Shown here piece by piece: positions 27,426 through 35,564 of a stretch of 64,000 nt of DNA (its first letter is position 1; every line of letters begins with the position of its first letter). The stretch is from Mesorhizobium qingshengii (GTDB lineage Bacteria > Pseudomonadota > Alphaproteobacteria > Rhizobiales > Rhizobiaceae). The translations under genes and the position numbers were made by a program. The notes under the pieces are model-generated. The model searched no databases. It was not told where the DNA came from and saw only the letters and a program-made list of their open reading frames with translations. The DNA lies in NCBI RefSeq assembly GCF_900103325.1, contig NZ_FMXM01000011.1:124001-188000 (forward strand). The letters are read 5' to 3'.

Positions 27426-28697
27426 CTACCTCCCTGCGGGAACGACCGCCGTGTATCGTTCCGGGCTGACCCAACGGCCATCGGATTGCACGGAGAATGA
27501 CTTGAACAGCGCGCGCAGGAAGAGCGCTGCGTCGAGAAGCCGAATGACCGGGAACGCGATGCCGTAGAGGAGCATGCTCGGCCGGCATTCGATGACTGCC
27601 ACAACAAAGGTGAGCGCGTAATCGACGGCGAGAAACAGTGCCAGGAGGCCAAGCGGCGATACGGGGTGCACGGCGAGTTCGCTTAGCGAGAGGGCTGGTG
27701 TTTCGACGCCCGTCGCCAGATAGAGGATGGCGGCCAAAGGGAGCGCCAGCGCAAAAAGCGAGATGACGAGCAGTTCCGCAAGCAGACCGCCCAGCGATAG
27801 CCAGAAGCGGCTCGGCCAGATCCCGTGGCGCCGCACTGTCTGCCAGAAACCGAGATACCAGCGCTGAACCTGCTTGCGGTAATCGTCGAGGGTGAACGGA
27901 TCTTCCGACGAGCACCGCGCCTTGGGCGAATAGGCAACGCGGCCCAGCCCTTTGCGCTGAACCTCGAAGGTCATGTTGAAATCCTCGATGACGAGGCCGG
28001 GCGCCGTGATGTCGATCTGGCGCAGGGCACTCGCGCGGTAGATGCTGGCGAAGCCGGGCGCGATGTAGCTGACATTCGTCCATTTCCAGGACTGCCCGTA
28101 CTGGAACGCCGTCTGCAGGATGCGGTAGAGGCGCGTCCTGTACGCTGCATAGAGCATATCCATGCTCGGCCAGCGCTGTTCGCGCCAGCGCGACAACACG
28201 TGGCCCGCCACTGCCGCCACGTTCGGATCATCGAATAACGGCAAGGCATGTTCGAAATAGTGCCGGTCGATTTCCGAATCCGCGTCCTGGATCAGCACGG
28301 CCTGGTAACGATCGCACAGGCGATAGTGGTTGATTGCCTTGTCGATCGCCTTGGCCTTGCCGCCATTCGGCTGGATGTCGAGCGCCCGGCAGCCGGCGGC
28401 GCGCGCGATGGCGACGGTGGCGTCGCGAGACCCGTCGCTGGCGACGAAGATCTGTCTTGCCGGAATGATCGCCGTCAGAGCCGCAATGCATTTCGGCAGC
28501 GCAATTTCTTCGTTGTGGGCCGGAATGACGACGGCAACATCGGCAATGCCGATTGCGGTCGGATTTTCGATACGCCTTCCCGAGCCGATCTCGGCGACAA
28601 ACCTGGCGAGGCCGACCGCGCACCAGAACGCGATGTTGATGCCGAGCGACGCGCTCAGCACCATCATCAGGACGTTGGCCGCGGCGACGTCGGTCAT
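27426..28697 (-). CDS. Processive family 2 glycosyltransferase (polysaccharide synthase)
   Basis: The roughly 423-residue protein has an N-terminal membrane segment, a GT2 domain with VVIPAHNEE, ASDGSRDAT, IQDADSEID and IEDFNMTFE, and the processive-synthase motif QVQRW followed by three to four C-terminal spans. This is the layout of PgaC, NodC and related synthases that polymerise and export beta-linked sugars. ATG 28697 overlaps the upstream SDR stop as ATGA; a GTG at 28712 is an alternative. There is no PilZ domain, so cyclic-di-GMP control would need another protein. Confidence 0.88.
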   Translation of the reverse strand: MTDVAAANVLMMVLSASLGINIAFWCAVGLARFVAEIGSGRRIENPTAIGIADVAVVIPAHNEEIALPKCIAALTAIIPARQIFVASDGSRDATVAIARAAGCRALDIQPNGGKAKAIDKAINHYRLCDRYQAVLIQDADSEIDRHYFEHALPLFDDPNVAAVAGHVLSRWREQRWPSMDMLYAAYRTRLYRILQTAFQYGQSWKWTNVSYIAPGFASIYRASALRQIDITAPGLVIEDFNMTFEVQRKGLGRVAYSPKARCSSEDPFTLDDYRKQVQRWYLGFWQTVRRHGIWPSRFWLSLGGLLAELLVISLFALALPLAAILYLATGVETPALSLSELAVHPVSPLGLLALFLAVDYALTFVVAVIECRPSMLLYGIAFPVIRLLDAALFLRALFKSFSVQSDGRWVSPERYTAVVPAGR

Positions 28698-29752
28698 GGC
28701 AAGGTCTGCCACTGAGGATGGGGACCGGAGGGGCGACGTTCGACCAAGGCGGGACGTTTGACCTGGGGGGCGTTGTTCGTGACCCGACGGGCCTCGATGG
28801 ACGCCAGCAGATCCCGGTGGCTTTGGCGGATGCCGTCCGCGAGTGCCACCTGCTGGCGCCAGCCCAGCGCCTGTATCTTGGTGGTGTCGGGCCAGCGGCC
28901 ACGATGATCGGCAATGAAGTGCTTTTCGAAGACGGCCTTGCCGAGAAGACCGGTTGCTGTTTTCACCAGCTGGAACAGCTCGCGGATGGTGATCTGCGTG
29001 GCGCCGCCGATGTTGTAGACCTCGGCGCTTTCGCCCTTTTCCATCACCGTCAGCAGGCCGCGTACGAGATCGTCGACATGCAGGAAGGTGCGGGTCTGGC
29101 TGCCATCGCCATAGATCGGCACCGGCTTGCCGGCGATCAGCCGCGACAGCATCTGCGGGACGACACGCTGGTCGTCCGGCGACATTGCGGGACCATAGGT
29201 GTTGAAGATGCGCACGATGCGAACGTCGACGTTGTGCTTGCGCCCCCAGAAGCGGGTCAGGGCTTCGCCGAAGCGTTTTCCCTCCTCATAGGGACTGCGC
29301 GGGCCGACGGGATCGACCTTTCCGACATAGCTTTCCGGCTGCGGGAAAATCTCGGGGTCGCCATAGGCCTCCGCCGTACTGGCAAAGAGATATTTGGCCT
29401 TCGACCGGCGAGCCACCTTCAGCAGGTTCAGCCCGCCGAGGGACGAGGCCATCAGCATTTCTTCACCGAGCAGCGCGATGTTGGGAACGCCTGTCGGACA
29501 GGCCAGGTTGTAGACGTGGCTGTAGCGGCGACGCAACAGGCGACTGCATGAAGCGGCATCGGCGATGTCGAGCTTCAGGAAACGGAATTTCGGATACCGC
29601 GCAAGATCCGCGACATTGGATTTTCGACCGGTCGAAAAGTTGTCGGCACAGTCGACGGAGGCGCCCTGTTCGAGAAGGCGGCGGGCGAGGTTGGTTCCCA
29701 CAAATCCGGCTCCGCCAGCGATCAGGCACTTGAGCTCTTTGGTTTTGTTCAT
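28694..29752 (-). CDS. UDP-glucuronate decarboxylase (UDP-xylose synthase)-like SDR
   Basis: The 352-residue extended SDR has a GGAGFVG cofactor motif (13-19), the conserved TAEAYGDPE block (E128), YEEGK catalytic Y155/K159 and GDGSQTRTFLHV with the Arg expected in UXS enzymes. The NLACPTGVPN and ESYVGKVDPVGPRSPY regions strongly resemble UDP-glucuronic acid decarboxylases, which make UDP-xylose; such activity is known in Sinorhizobium. ATG 29752 was chosen over an upstream open extension. It is first in the minus-strand operon with GT2 and the deacetylase. A UDP-N-acetylglucosaminuronate substrate is also possible. Confidence 0.8.
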   Translation of the reverse strand: MNKTKELKCLIAGGAGFVGTNLARRLLEQGASVDCADNFSTGRKSNVADLARYPKFRFLKLDIADAASCSRLLRRRYSHVYNLACPTGVPNIALLGEEMLMASSLGGLNLLKVARRSKAKYLFASTAEAYGDPEIFPQPESYVGKVDPVGPRSPYEEGKRFGEALTRFWGRKHNVDVRIVRIFNTYGPAMSPDDQRVVPQMLSRLIAGKPVPIYGDGSQTRTFLHVDDLVRGLLTVMEKGESAEVYNIGGATQITIRELFQLVKTATGLLGKAVFEKHFIADHRGRWPDTTKIQALGWRQQVALADGIRQSHRDLLASIEARRVTNNAPQVKRPALVERRPSGPHPQWQTLP

Positions 29753-30201
29753 ATGGGCAATCCAGCATTGAGTGCGGGGGAAATCGCACTTAATCGTTGT
29801 GCGCTTTTCGCATGAAAAGAACATTTCCACAGGCAATGCAACTAATCGTTAACGATATGGTCAACGGCTTTGGTTAATTACGCCGCTGTAATCATTATGT
29901 TTTTTTGAGCAACCGGCATTATGTGCGCTATCTTGCAACAATGGTGTCCGAAAATGGAACACCGATGAGGCTTGACAAGCCGATGCTTCCGTAGCAGCCG
30001 AAAAGCTCGTTTTCCCACCTCCTGCGCCATTCGCAGGGCGGGAATCCTTCCCGGAATTCAAACTGGCACAAAGGTTGCGCTTTGCCCTGTGGGCGCGAAC
30101 CGCGACGCCAGTCAGCCTGTCCAGCTTCCCGAGCATCGCGGCTCGTAAAACTTCAAGATACAGCGTCGGAACACGTCCGCTGTATGAGCAGGAGGCGTGA
30201 C
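29753..30201. promoter_or_regulatory. Divergent intergenic control region of the polysaccharide locus
   Basis: This 449-base stretch is noticeably more AT-rich than its surroundings and contains no convincing gene. It has a perfect 12-base palindrome ATCGTTAACGAT at 29845-29856 and an imperfect inverted repeat GGTGTCC...GGAACACC at about 29944-29965. Both the minus-strand SDR-GT2-deacetylase operon and the plus-strand dehydrogenase start from it, so shared regulation is likely. No regulator gene is adjacent. Confidence 0.5.
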
Positions 30202-31551
30202 ATGACGGTACTGGTCGGGCAATCGCGAGGAGCGGTGCTCCTTTCAAAACTGGAAATGCGTACAGCCACGATCGGCGTCGTGGGTCTCGGCTATGTCGGC
30301 CTGCCGTTGGCGGCGGCGACGGCGCGCGCCGGCTTTAAGGTGATCGGCTTCGACGTCGACAACAGCAAGGTCGAAAAGCTGAAGACCGGCCGCTCCTATA
30401 TCGGCGCGGTCACGGACGAGACGCTACAGTCCGTCATGTCGGATGGGTCGTTCAGGCCGACATCCGACTTTGCGGCTTTCGCTGAATGCGATGTCGTTTC
30501 CATATGCGTGCCGACGCCGCTGACCAAGCAGCGCGAGCCCGACCTATCCTTTGTCGAGAACACGACGCGCGCCATCGCCGCGCATTTGAGAAAGGACCAG
30601 CTGATCGTTCTTGAATCCACCACCTATCCCGGAACCACGGATGAGGTGATGAAGCCGATCCTCGAAGCGGGGGGCTATCGATCGGGGCGTGACTTCTTTC
30701 TCGGCTATTCTCCCGAACGCGAAGATCCGGGCAGCGCCGGATTCGAAACCACGACCATTCCCAAGGTTGTCGCCGGAGATGGTCCGGTCGCGGCCGCGCT
30801 GGTTGCGCAGTTCTATGGCGCGATCGTCGACAAGGTCGTTCCTGTTTCCAGCATCAAGGTCGCCGAAGTGGTGAAGCTCACCGAGAACATTTTCCGAGCG
30901 GTCAATATCGCCCTGGTCAATGAGCTCAAGGTGATCTACGGCGCCATGGGCATCGACATCTGGGAAGTGATCGAGGCGGCAAAGACCAAGCCGTTCGGCT
31001 ACATGCCTTTCTACCCCGGGCCCGGGCTTGGCGGCCACTGCATACCGATCGACCCGTTCTATTTGACATGGAAGTCGCGTGAGTTCGAAGTGTCGACGAA
31101 ATTCATCGAGCTCGCCGGCGAGATCAATGTCTCGATGCCGCATTACGTGATGACGAAGCTGACGGAAGCGCTCGACACGCATCTTGGCCTGCCGCTCAGC
31201 CAGGCGTCCATCCTCATCGTCGGCGTCGCCTACAAGAAGAACGTTTCCGACGTTCGCGAAAGCCCGGCGCTGAAGCTGATCGAATTGCTGGAAACGCGCG
31301 CTGCCGACATCGCCTATCACGACCCTCACGTTGCGCGCATCCCAAAGACACGCAAGCACCCGACACTTGCCGGCAAGAACTGCATCCGGCTCAGCCGTGA
31401 TTCCATCGGCGCCTATGACGCCGTGGTCATCGTCACCGATCATGACGGGATCGACTACGGCTTGTTGGCCAACCATTCGCGGCTGATCATCGACACGCGC
31501 AACGCCATGCAGCGCAACGGCATTGTCTGTGATCGGGTGGTCAAGGCCTAG
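30202..31551 (+). CDS. Nucleotide-sugar 6-dehydrogenase (UDP-GlcNAc/UDP-Glc dehydrogenase family)
   Basis: The 449-residue protein has an NAD motif IGVVGLGYVGLPLA, the ESTTYPGTTDE and GYSPEREDPG blocks, and the catalytic Cys in GPGLGGHCIPIDP (C280). The pattern is closer to the WbpA/TviB UDP-N-acetylglucosamine 6-dehydrogenase branch than to classic UDP-glucose dehydrogenase, but branch assignment by eye is uncertain. GGAGG lies six bases before ATG 30202. It would supply the uronic nucleotide sugar used by the divergent decarboxylase-like SDR. Confidence 0.87.
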   Translation: MTVLVGQSRGAVLLSKLEMRTATIGVVGLGYVGLPLAAATARAGFKVIGFDVDNSKVEKLKTGRSYIGAVTDETLQSVMSDGSFRPTSDFAAFAECDVVSICVPTPLTKQREPDLSFVENTTRAIAAHLRKDQLIVLESTTYPGTTDEVMKPILEAGGYRSGRDFFLGYSPEREDPGSAGFETTTIPKVVAGDGPVAAALVAQFYGAIVDKVVPVSSIKVAEVVKLTENIFRAVNIALVNELKVIYGAMGIDIWEVIEAAKTKPFGYMPFYPGPGLGGHCIPIDPFYLTWKSREFEVSTKFIELAGEINVSMPHYVMTKLTEALDTHLGLPLSQASILIVGVAYKKNVSDVRESPALKLIELLETRAADIAYHDPHVARIPKTRKHPTLAGKNCIRLSRDSIGAYDAVVIVTDHDGIDYGLLANHSRLIIDTRNAMQRNGIVCDRVVKA

Positions 31552-31565
31552 TCCTGCGGCGGCTC

Positions 31566-32633
31566 TCAGCGTGGCGGTGCGTTCAGCAATGCGCGCACCA
31601 CCGCGTCAAAAGCCGGCTTCGGCTGAAGCCGTTCGTCGAAGAGGGCCGGGCGCGCCTTGCCGGATCGGCGCCTTTCCCGGGTCTGGCGCCGAACCACCCA
31701 ATTGTCGAAATCCGAGATACCCCAGAACACCAGGCGCTTGACGGCCGGTCGGCTCAATACCGCTGCCAGGAACTCTTCGTAGTAGGCTGCGACTTCAACG
31801 TCGCGAACCGCAATGTCGGCGGGCATGATGGAGTCGTTGACGTCGAGTTCCGAAATGAAGACGTCGAGACCGAGATCCGCCAACAGGTCGATGAAGCGCA
31901 CCGTGGATTCGGCCGACGCCTTGCGGATCGACGACAGATGGCCCTGGATGCCGATCGCATGCAGCGGGCTGCCCATGACCTTGATCTGCTCGATCAGCCG
32001 CAACATGTTGTCCCGCTTGGTCTGAGACCAATCGGTGGCGCATTCCAGATTGTAATCGTTGAGGGCGAGGCGCGCGGCAGGGGCACAATCCCCGGCGAGG
32101 CGCAGGCAGTAGTCGATGAACCGCAGCCCGAAGGTCTGGACGAAAAATTCGTCGCGCAACGGTGCCTGCTCCCCGACGATCTCGTTGAAGACATCCCACG
32201 AGATCGCCTGGGGGTAGTGTTGCATGACATCGCCGATGAAGCCGCCATAGCTGCGCTTCACCCGCTCGAAGTTTTCACTTTGCGCCCAGCGGATCGGCTC
32301 TTCGTGCCAGAACAGCGTATGGCCGTGGAATGCCATGTCGTTGGAAGCCGCGAAGCCGGCGATCGCATCCGCCGGACCGAAATTGTACGGCGCGGCACGG
32401 CGTGGGCGCAGAAATCGTGGCTTCAACTGCCATTCGGGCACGATCAGCCGGCAGTGATGCGCAAGTAGCCTGCGATACCGCGGATCGGCATGTCCGGAAA
32501 ACGCGCAGCCGATCTCCAGTCCACGGGACTTTCCCAATTCGCCGAGCGATAGGCCGGAACAATCCAGAGCCGTTGCCCGCTGGGTTTCGATATCTGGGGG
32601 CGGGGAGGCAACATGGGGCACCGCCCGTTTCAC
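31566..32633 (-). CDS. GH10 endo-1,4-beta-xylanase family glycoside hydrolase
   Basis: The 355-residue protein follows the GH10 barrel pattern: HGHTLFWHEEP, acid/base E151 in SWDVFNEIV, LNDYNLE, HAIGIQGHL and nucleophile E262 in FISELDV, then VFWGISD. GH10 enzymes cut beta-1,4-xylan. No clear signal peptide is visible, so location is uncertain. The GTG start at 32633 overlaps the uvrD stop (GTGA). It is convergent with the nucleotide-sugar dehydrogenase gene (15-base gap), which places it in the polysaccharide locus. It could trim or release the polymer, as BcsZ does for cellulose. Confidence 0.87.
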   Translation of the reverse strand: MKRAVPHVASPPPDIETQRATALDCSGLSLGELGKSRGLEIGCAFSGHADPRYRRLLAHHCRLIVPEWQLKPRFLRPRRAAPYNFGPADAIAGFAASNDMAFHGHTLFWHEEPIRWAQSENFERVKRSYGGFIGDVMQHYPQAISWDVFNEIVGEQAPLRDEFFVQTFGLRFIDYCLRLAGDCAPAARLALNDYNLECATDWSQTKRDNMLRLIEQIKVMGSPLHAIGIQGHLSSIRKASAESTVRFIDLLADLGLDVFISELDVNDSIMPADIAVRDVEVAAYYEEFLAAVLSRPAVKRLVFWGISDFDNWVVRRQTRERRRSGKARPALFDERLQPKPAFDAVVRALLNAPPR

Positions 32634-35305
32634 ACCGCCGCCACGAACCCGTCCAGCACGCGTTTCTGGCCGGCCTTGTCGAAGTCGATGGTCAGCTTGT
32701 TGCCTTCGATGGCGGAAATGTTGCCGTTGCCGAATTTCTGGTGGAAGACGCGGTCGCCGACGCTGAAGGCCGATGGTTTGTCGGCGACGGATTTGGCGAC
32801 CAGTTCGCCGTCGATGGTGCGGCCCTTGACCGAGGTGCGGCCGGCACCATAGCCGGAATCGGTTTCGCCATAGCCGATGCGTTCGACCTGGTGGCCGGAG
32901 CGCGAGCCCCAGTTGCGGTCGGTTGCCTCGGTGCGGTTGGCCTGCGCGCGCTGCCAGCCCGGCGTCGCGTAGGTGTTGGAGAAGGCGCCGGATTTTTCCG
33001 CGCCGCCATTGTTGCCGCCGACGCTGTCGAAGCGCGAGGCGCCGTAGGGGTTCTGTCTGCCTGCACCCTGGCCGCCACGGCCCGGGGCGAATGAGCCGCC
33101 GCCATAGGAATTGCCGTAGCCGCCATAGGAGTTGCCGCTTTCGGCGACCTCGACATGGGCTTCCGGCAGTTCATCGAGGAAGCGCGATGGTATGGTCGAT
33201 TGCCAAAGGCCGTGGATGCGGCGGTTGGAAACGAACCACAGATGCAGGTTCTTCTTGGCGCGGGTCAGGCCGACATAGGCAAGCCTGCGCTCTTCCTCCA
33301 GCCCGGAACGGCCACCTTCATCGAGCGCGCGCTGGTGCGGGAACAGGCCTTCCTCCCAGCCGGGCAGGAAGACGGTCTCGAATTCGAGGCCCTTGGCCGA
33401 ATGCAGCGTCATGATGTTGACGGCGTCGAGCTCGGCGTTCTGCTCGGCGTCCATGACCAGCGCGACATGCTCGAGGAAGGAGCGCAGCGATTCGTACTCC
33501 TCCATGGAGCGGATCAACTCCTTGAGGTTCTCCAGCCGGCCCGGGGCTTCAACCGAGCGGTCGTTCTTCCACATGTCGGTGTAGCCGCTCTCTTCGAGGA
33601 TGGTCTCGGCAAGCTCGGTGTGCGGCGTGGTCTCCAGCGCCTTCTGCCAGCGCTCGAAATTGGCCGATACCTCGCGCAATGCGGCGCGCGGTTTCGGCTT
33701 CAATTCGTCGCTTTCGGCCAGCTTGGCGGCGGCTTCAAGCATCGGCACGCGAAGCGCGCGGGCCGTGTCGTGGATCTGGCGGATGGTGGCTTCGCCCAGC
33801 CCGCGCTTGGGCACGTTTACGATACGCTCGAAGGCAAGGTCGTCGGCGCCTTGCGCGACGACACGGAAGAAGGCGAGCGCGTCGCGGATTTCCATGCGCT
33901 CGTAGAAGCGCGGGCCTCCGATGACGCGGTAGTTGAGGCCGAGCGTGACGAAGCGGTCCTCGAACTCGCGCATCTGGAAGGACGCGCGCACCAGGATGGC
34001 CATGTCGTTGAGATTGTGCTTCTGGCGCTGATAGGCCTCGATGGTCTCGCCGACGGCGCGGGCTTCCTCCTCGGAATCCCAGGCGGCGTGGACATGCACC
34101 TTGCCGTCCTCGGGCTCATCGCGGTCGGTGAACAGCGTCTTGCCGAAGCGGCCCTCATTGTGGGCGATGAGATGGGAGGCTGCACCCAGTATGTGTGCGG
34201 TGGAGCGGTAGTTGCGCTCCAGCCGGATGATGGTGGCGCCGGGAAAATCCTTGTCGAAGCGCAGGATGTTGTCGATCTCCGCGCCGCGCCAGCCATAGAT
34301 CGACTGATCGTCGTCGCCGACACAGCAGATATTGACCTTGTTATCGCTCACGGCCGCACGCGAGCTTCGCTCGCTGGCCTCCGCGGGGGCGGCCTGGCCG
34401 GCCGACGCCCGGTCGGGCTTGCGGCCTTCGGCCGGTCGCAGATCCGTCGATGTCGTGGGGCGTCCAGCATCCGGCCGCTGGGCCAGCAGGCGTAGCCACA
34501 TGTACTGGGCGGTGTTGGTGTCCTGATACTCGTCGACGAGGATGTATTTGAAGCGCTTGTGGTACTCTTTCAACACATCCGGATTGGCGCGGAAGATGCG
34601 GATCGGGTGGCAGAGCAGATCGCCGAAGTCGCAGGCGTTCAGCGTCTGCAGCCGCGCCTGATAGGCCTTGTAGAGTTCGCGGCCCTTGCCGTTGGCGAAG
34701 GCGCGGGCGTCGCCCTCGGCGATGTCGGCCGGCCCTTGCCCCTTGTTCTTCCAGCCGTCGATCATCTGCGCGAACTGCTTGGCCGGCCAGCGCTTGTCGT
34801 CGAGCCCTTCGGCCTGGATCAACTGCTTGATCAGCCGCACGACATCGTCGGTGTCGAGGATGGTGAAGTCGGATCTCAAGCCCGCCAGTTCGGCGTGGCG
34901 GCGCAGCAGCTTGACGCCGATCGAGTGGAAGGTGCCGAGCCACGGCATGCCCTCGACCGCTTCGCCAACCAGATGACCGATGCGGGTCTTCATTTCGCGC
35001 GCGGCCTTGTTGGTGAAGGTCACCGCGAGGATCTGCGACGGGAAGGCCTTGCCGGTGGCGAGGATGTGGGCGATGCGGGTGGTCAAGACACGCGTCTTGC
35101 CAGTGCCGGCGCCTGCCAGCACCAGAACCGGGCCCTCGGTGGTTTCCACCGCCAGCCGCTGCTCAGGGTTCAACCCCTTCAGATAGTCCGGCGCGCTGTT
35201 GTGGCCACTGCGGGCCGCCATGGCGCGCGCGGCAATGCCCGACGGGGCCGTGGGCCGCGCATTGGGTTCGTCAAAAAAGGGCATGTCTTCGGAAAAGCCG
35301 GACAT
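32630..35305 (-). CDS. uvrD: UvrD/PcrA-type ATP-dependent DNA helicase with in-frame insertion
   Basis: The 891-residue SF1A helicase has the Q/motif I region (LNPEQRLAVE; AGAGTGKT), motif II DEYQDTN, motif III VGDDDQSIYGWRGA, motif IV (RLERNYRS), motif V (TLHSAKGLEFETVFLPG) and motif VI (EERRLAYVGLTRAKK). The Gly-rich C-terminal linker (about 725-830) ends in a Tudor-like domain (VGDRVFHQKFGNGNI). It acts in nucleotide excision and mismatch repair. Between motifs II and III, residues about 275-322 form a Pro/Ala/Arg-rich insertion absent from typical homologues; its DNA is palindromic. The gene symbol indicates the family; pcrA would be equally fair. Confidence 0.93.
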   Translation of the reverse strand: MSGFSEDMPFFDEPNARPTAPSGIAARAMAARSGHNSAPDYLKGLNPEQRLAVETTEGPVLVLAGAGTGKTRVLTTRIAHILATGKAFPSQILAVTFTNKAAREMKTRIGHLVGEAVEGMPWLGTFHSIGVKLLRRHAELAGLRSDFTILDTDDVVRLIKQLIQAEGLDDKRWPAKQFAQMIDGWKNKGQGPADIAEGDARAFANGKGRELYKAYQARLQTLNACDFGDLLCHPIRIFRANPDVLKEYHKRFKYILVDEYQDTNTAQYMWLRLLAQRPDAGRPTTSTDLRPAEGRKPDRASAGQAAPAEASERSSRAAVSDNKVNICCVGDDDQSIYGWRGAEIDNILRFDKDFPGATIIRLERNYRSTAHILGAASHLIAHNEGRFGKTLFTDRDEPEDGKVHVHAAWDSEEEARAVGETIEAYQRQKHNLNDMAILVRASFQMREFEDRFVTLGLNYRVIGGPRFYERMEIRDALAFFRVVAQGADDLAFERIVNVPKRGLGEATIRQIHDTARALRVPMLEAAAKLAESDELKPKPRAALREVSANFERWQKALETTPHTELAETILEESGYTDMWKNDRSVEAPGRLENLKELIRSMEEYESLRSFLEHVALVMDAEQNAELDAVNIMTLHSAKGLEFETVFLPGWEEGLFPHQRALDEGGRSGLEEERRLAYVGLTRAKKNLHLWFVSNRRIHGLWQSTIPSRFLDELPEAHVEVAESGNSYGGYGNSYGGGSFAPGRGGQGAGRQNPYGASRFDSVGGNNGGAEKSGAFSNTYATPGWQRAQANRTEATDRNWGSRSGHQVERIGYGETDSGYGAGRTSVKGRTIDGELVAKSVADKPSAFSVGDRVFHQKFGNGNISAIEGNKLTIDFDKAGQKRVLDGFVAAV
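34337..34481. repeat. Palindromic repeat element inserted in frame within uvrD
   Basis: The segment contains several tight inverted repeats: GCGAGC-TTC-GCTCGC (34360-34374), GCCCG-GT-CGGGC (about 34406-34418) and GGCC-TTC-GGCC (about 34432-34442). It encodes about 46 residues without a stop, of low-complexity Ala/Arg/Pro/Ser composition, placed between helicase motifs II and III. It has the character of a mobile palindromic element tolerated inside a protein, as known for Rickettsia palindromic elements. Confidence 0.7.
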
Positions 35306-35564
35306 CTTCCCCCCGAATGTAGTGATTCGGCGGCGAAAGGCCAGAAGTGTCTACGTTTTGTTCTGGTAAAGTGCGGTATCCGGCCGCTCATCCTGTGCAA
35401 CAACCGGCGTGGTGAACAAACGCCAGCGGAATGGGCGCCACCAGGGCGTGTGGTGGGCGCTTGACAGGCGCGGCAGGCGGGGGAAAGTTGTGTCCGGGAC
35501 GGGGACGCAATGCCGGGTTGCCCATGGCCGCGCCGCGGAGCGCAACAGTCGAAGGAGTATCATC

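Noticed and set aside
27424..28083. N-terminal extension of the deacetylase-DUF3131 frame
   Set aside because: It runs through the GT2 gene in another frame; a strong ribosome site and a leader sequence begin at ATG 27423.
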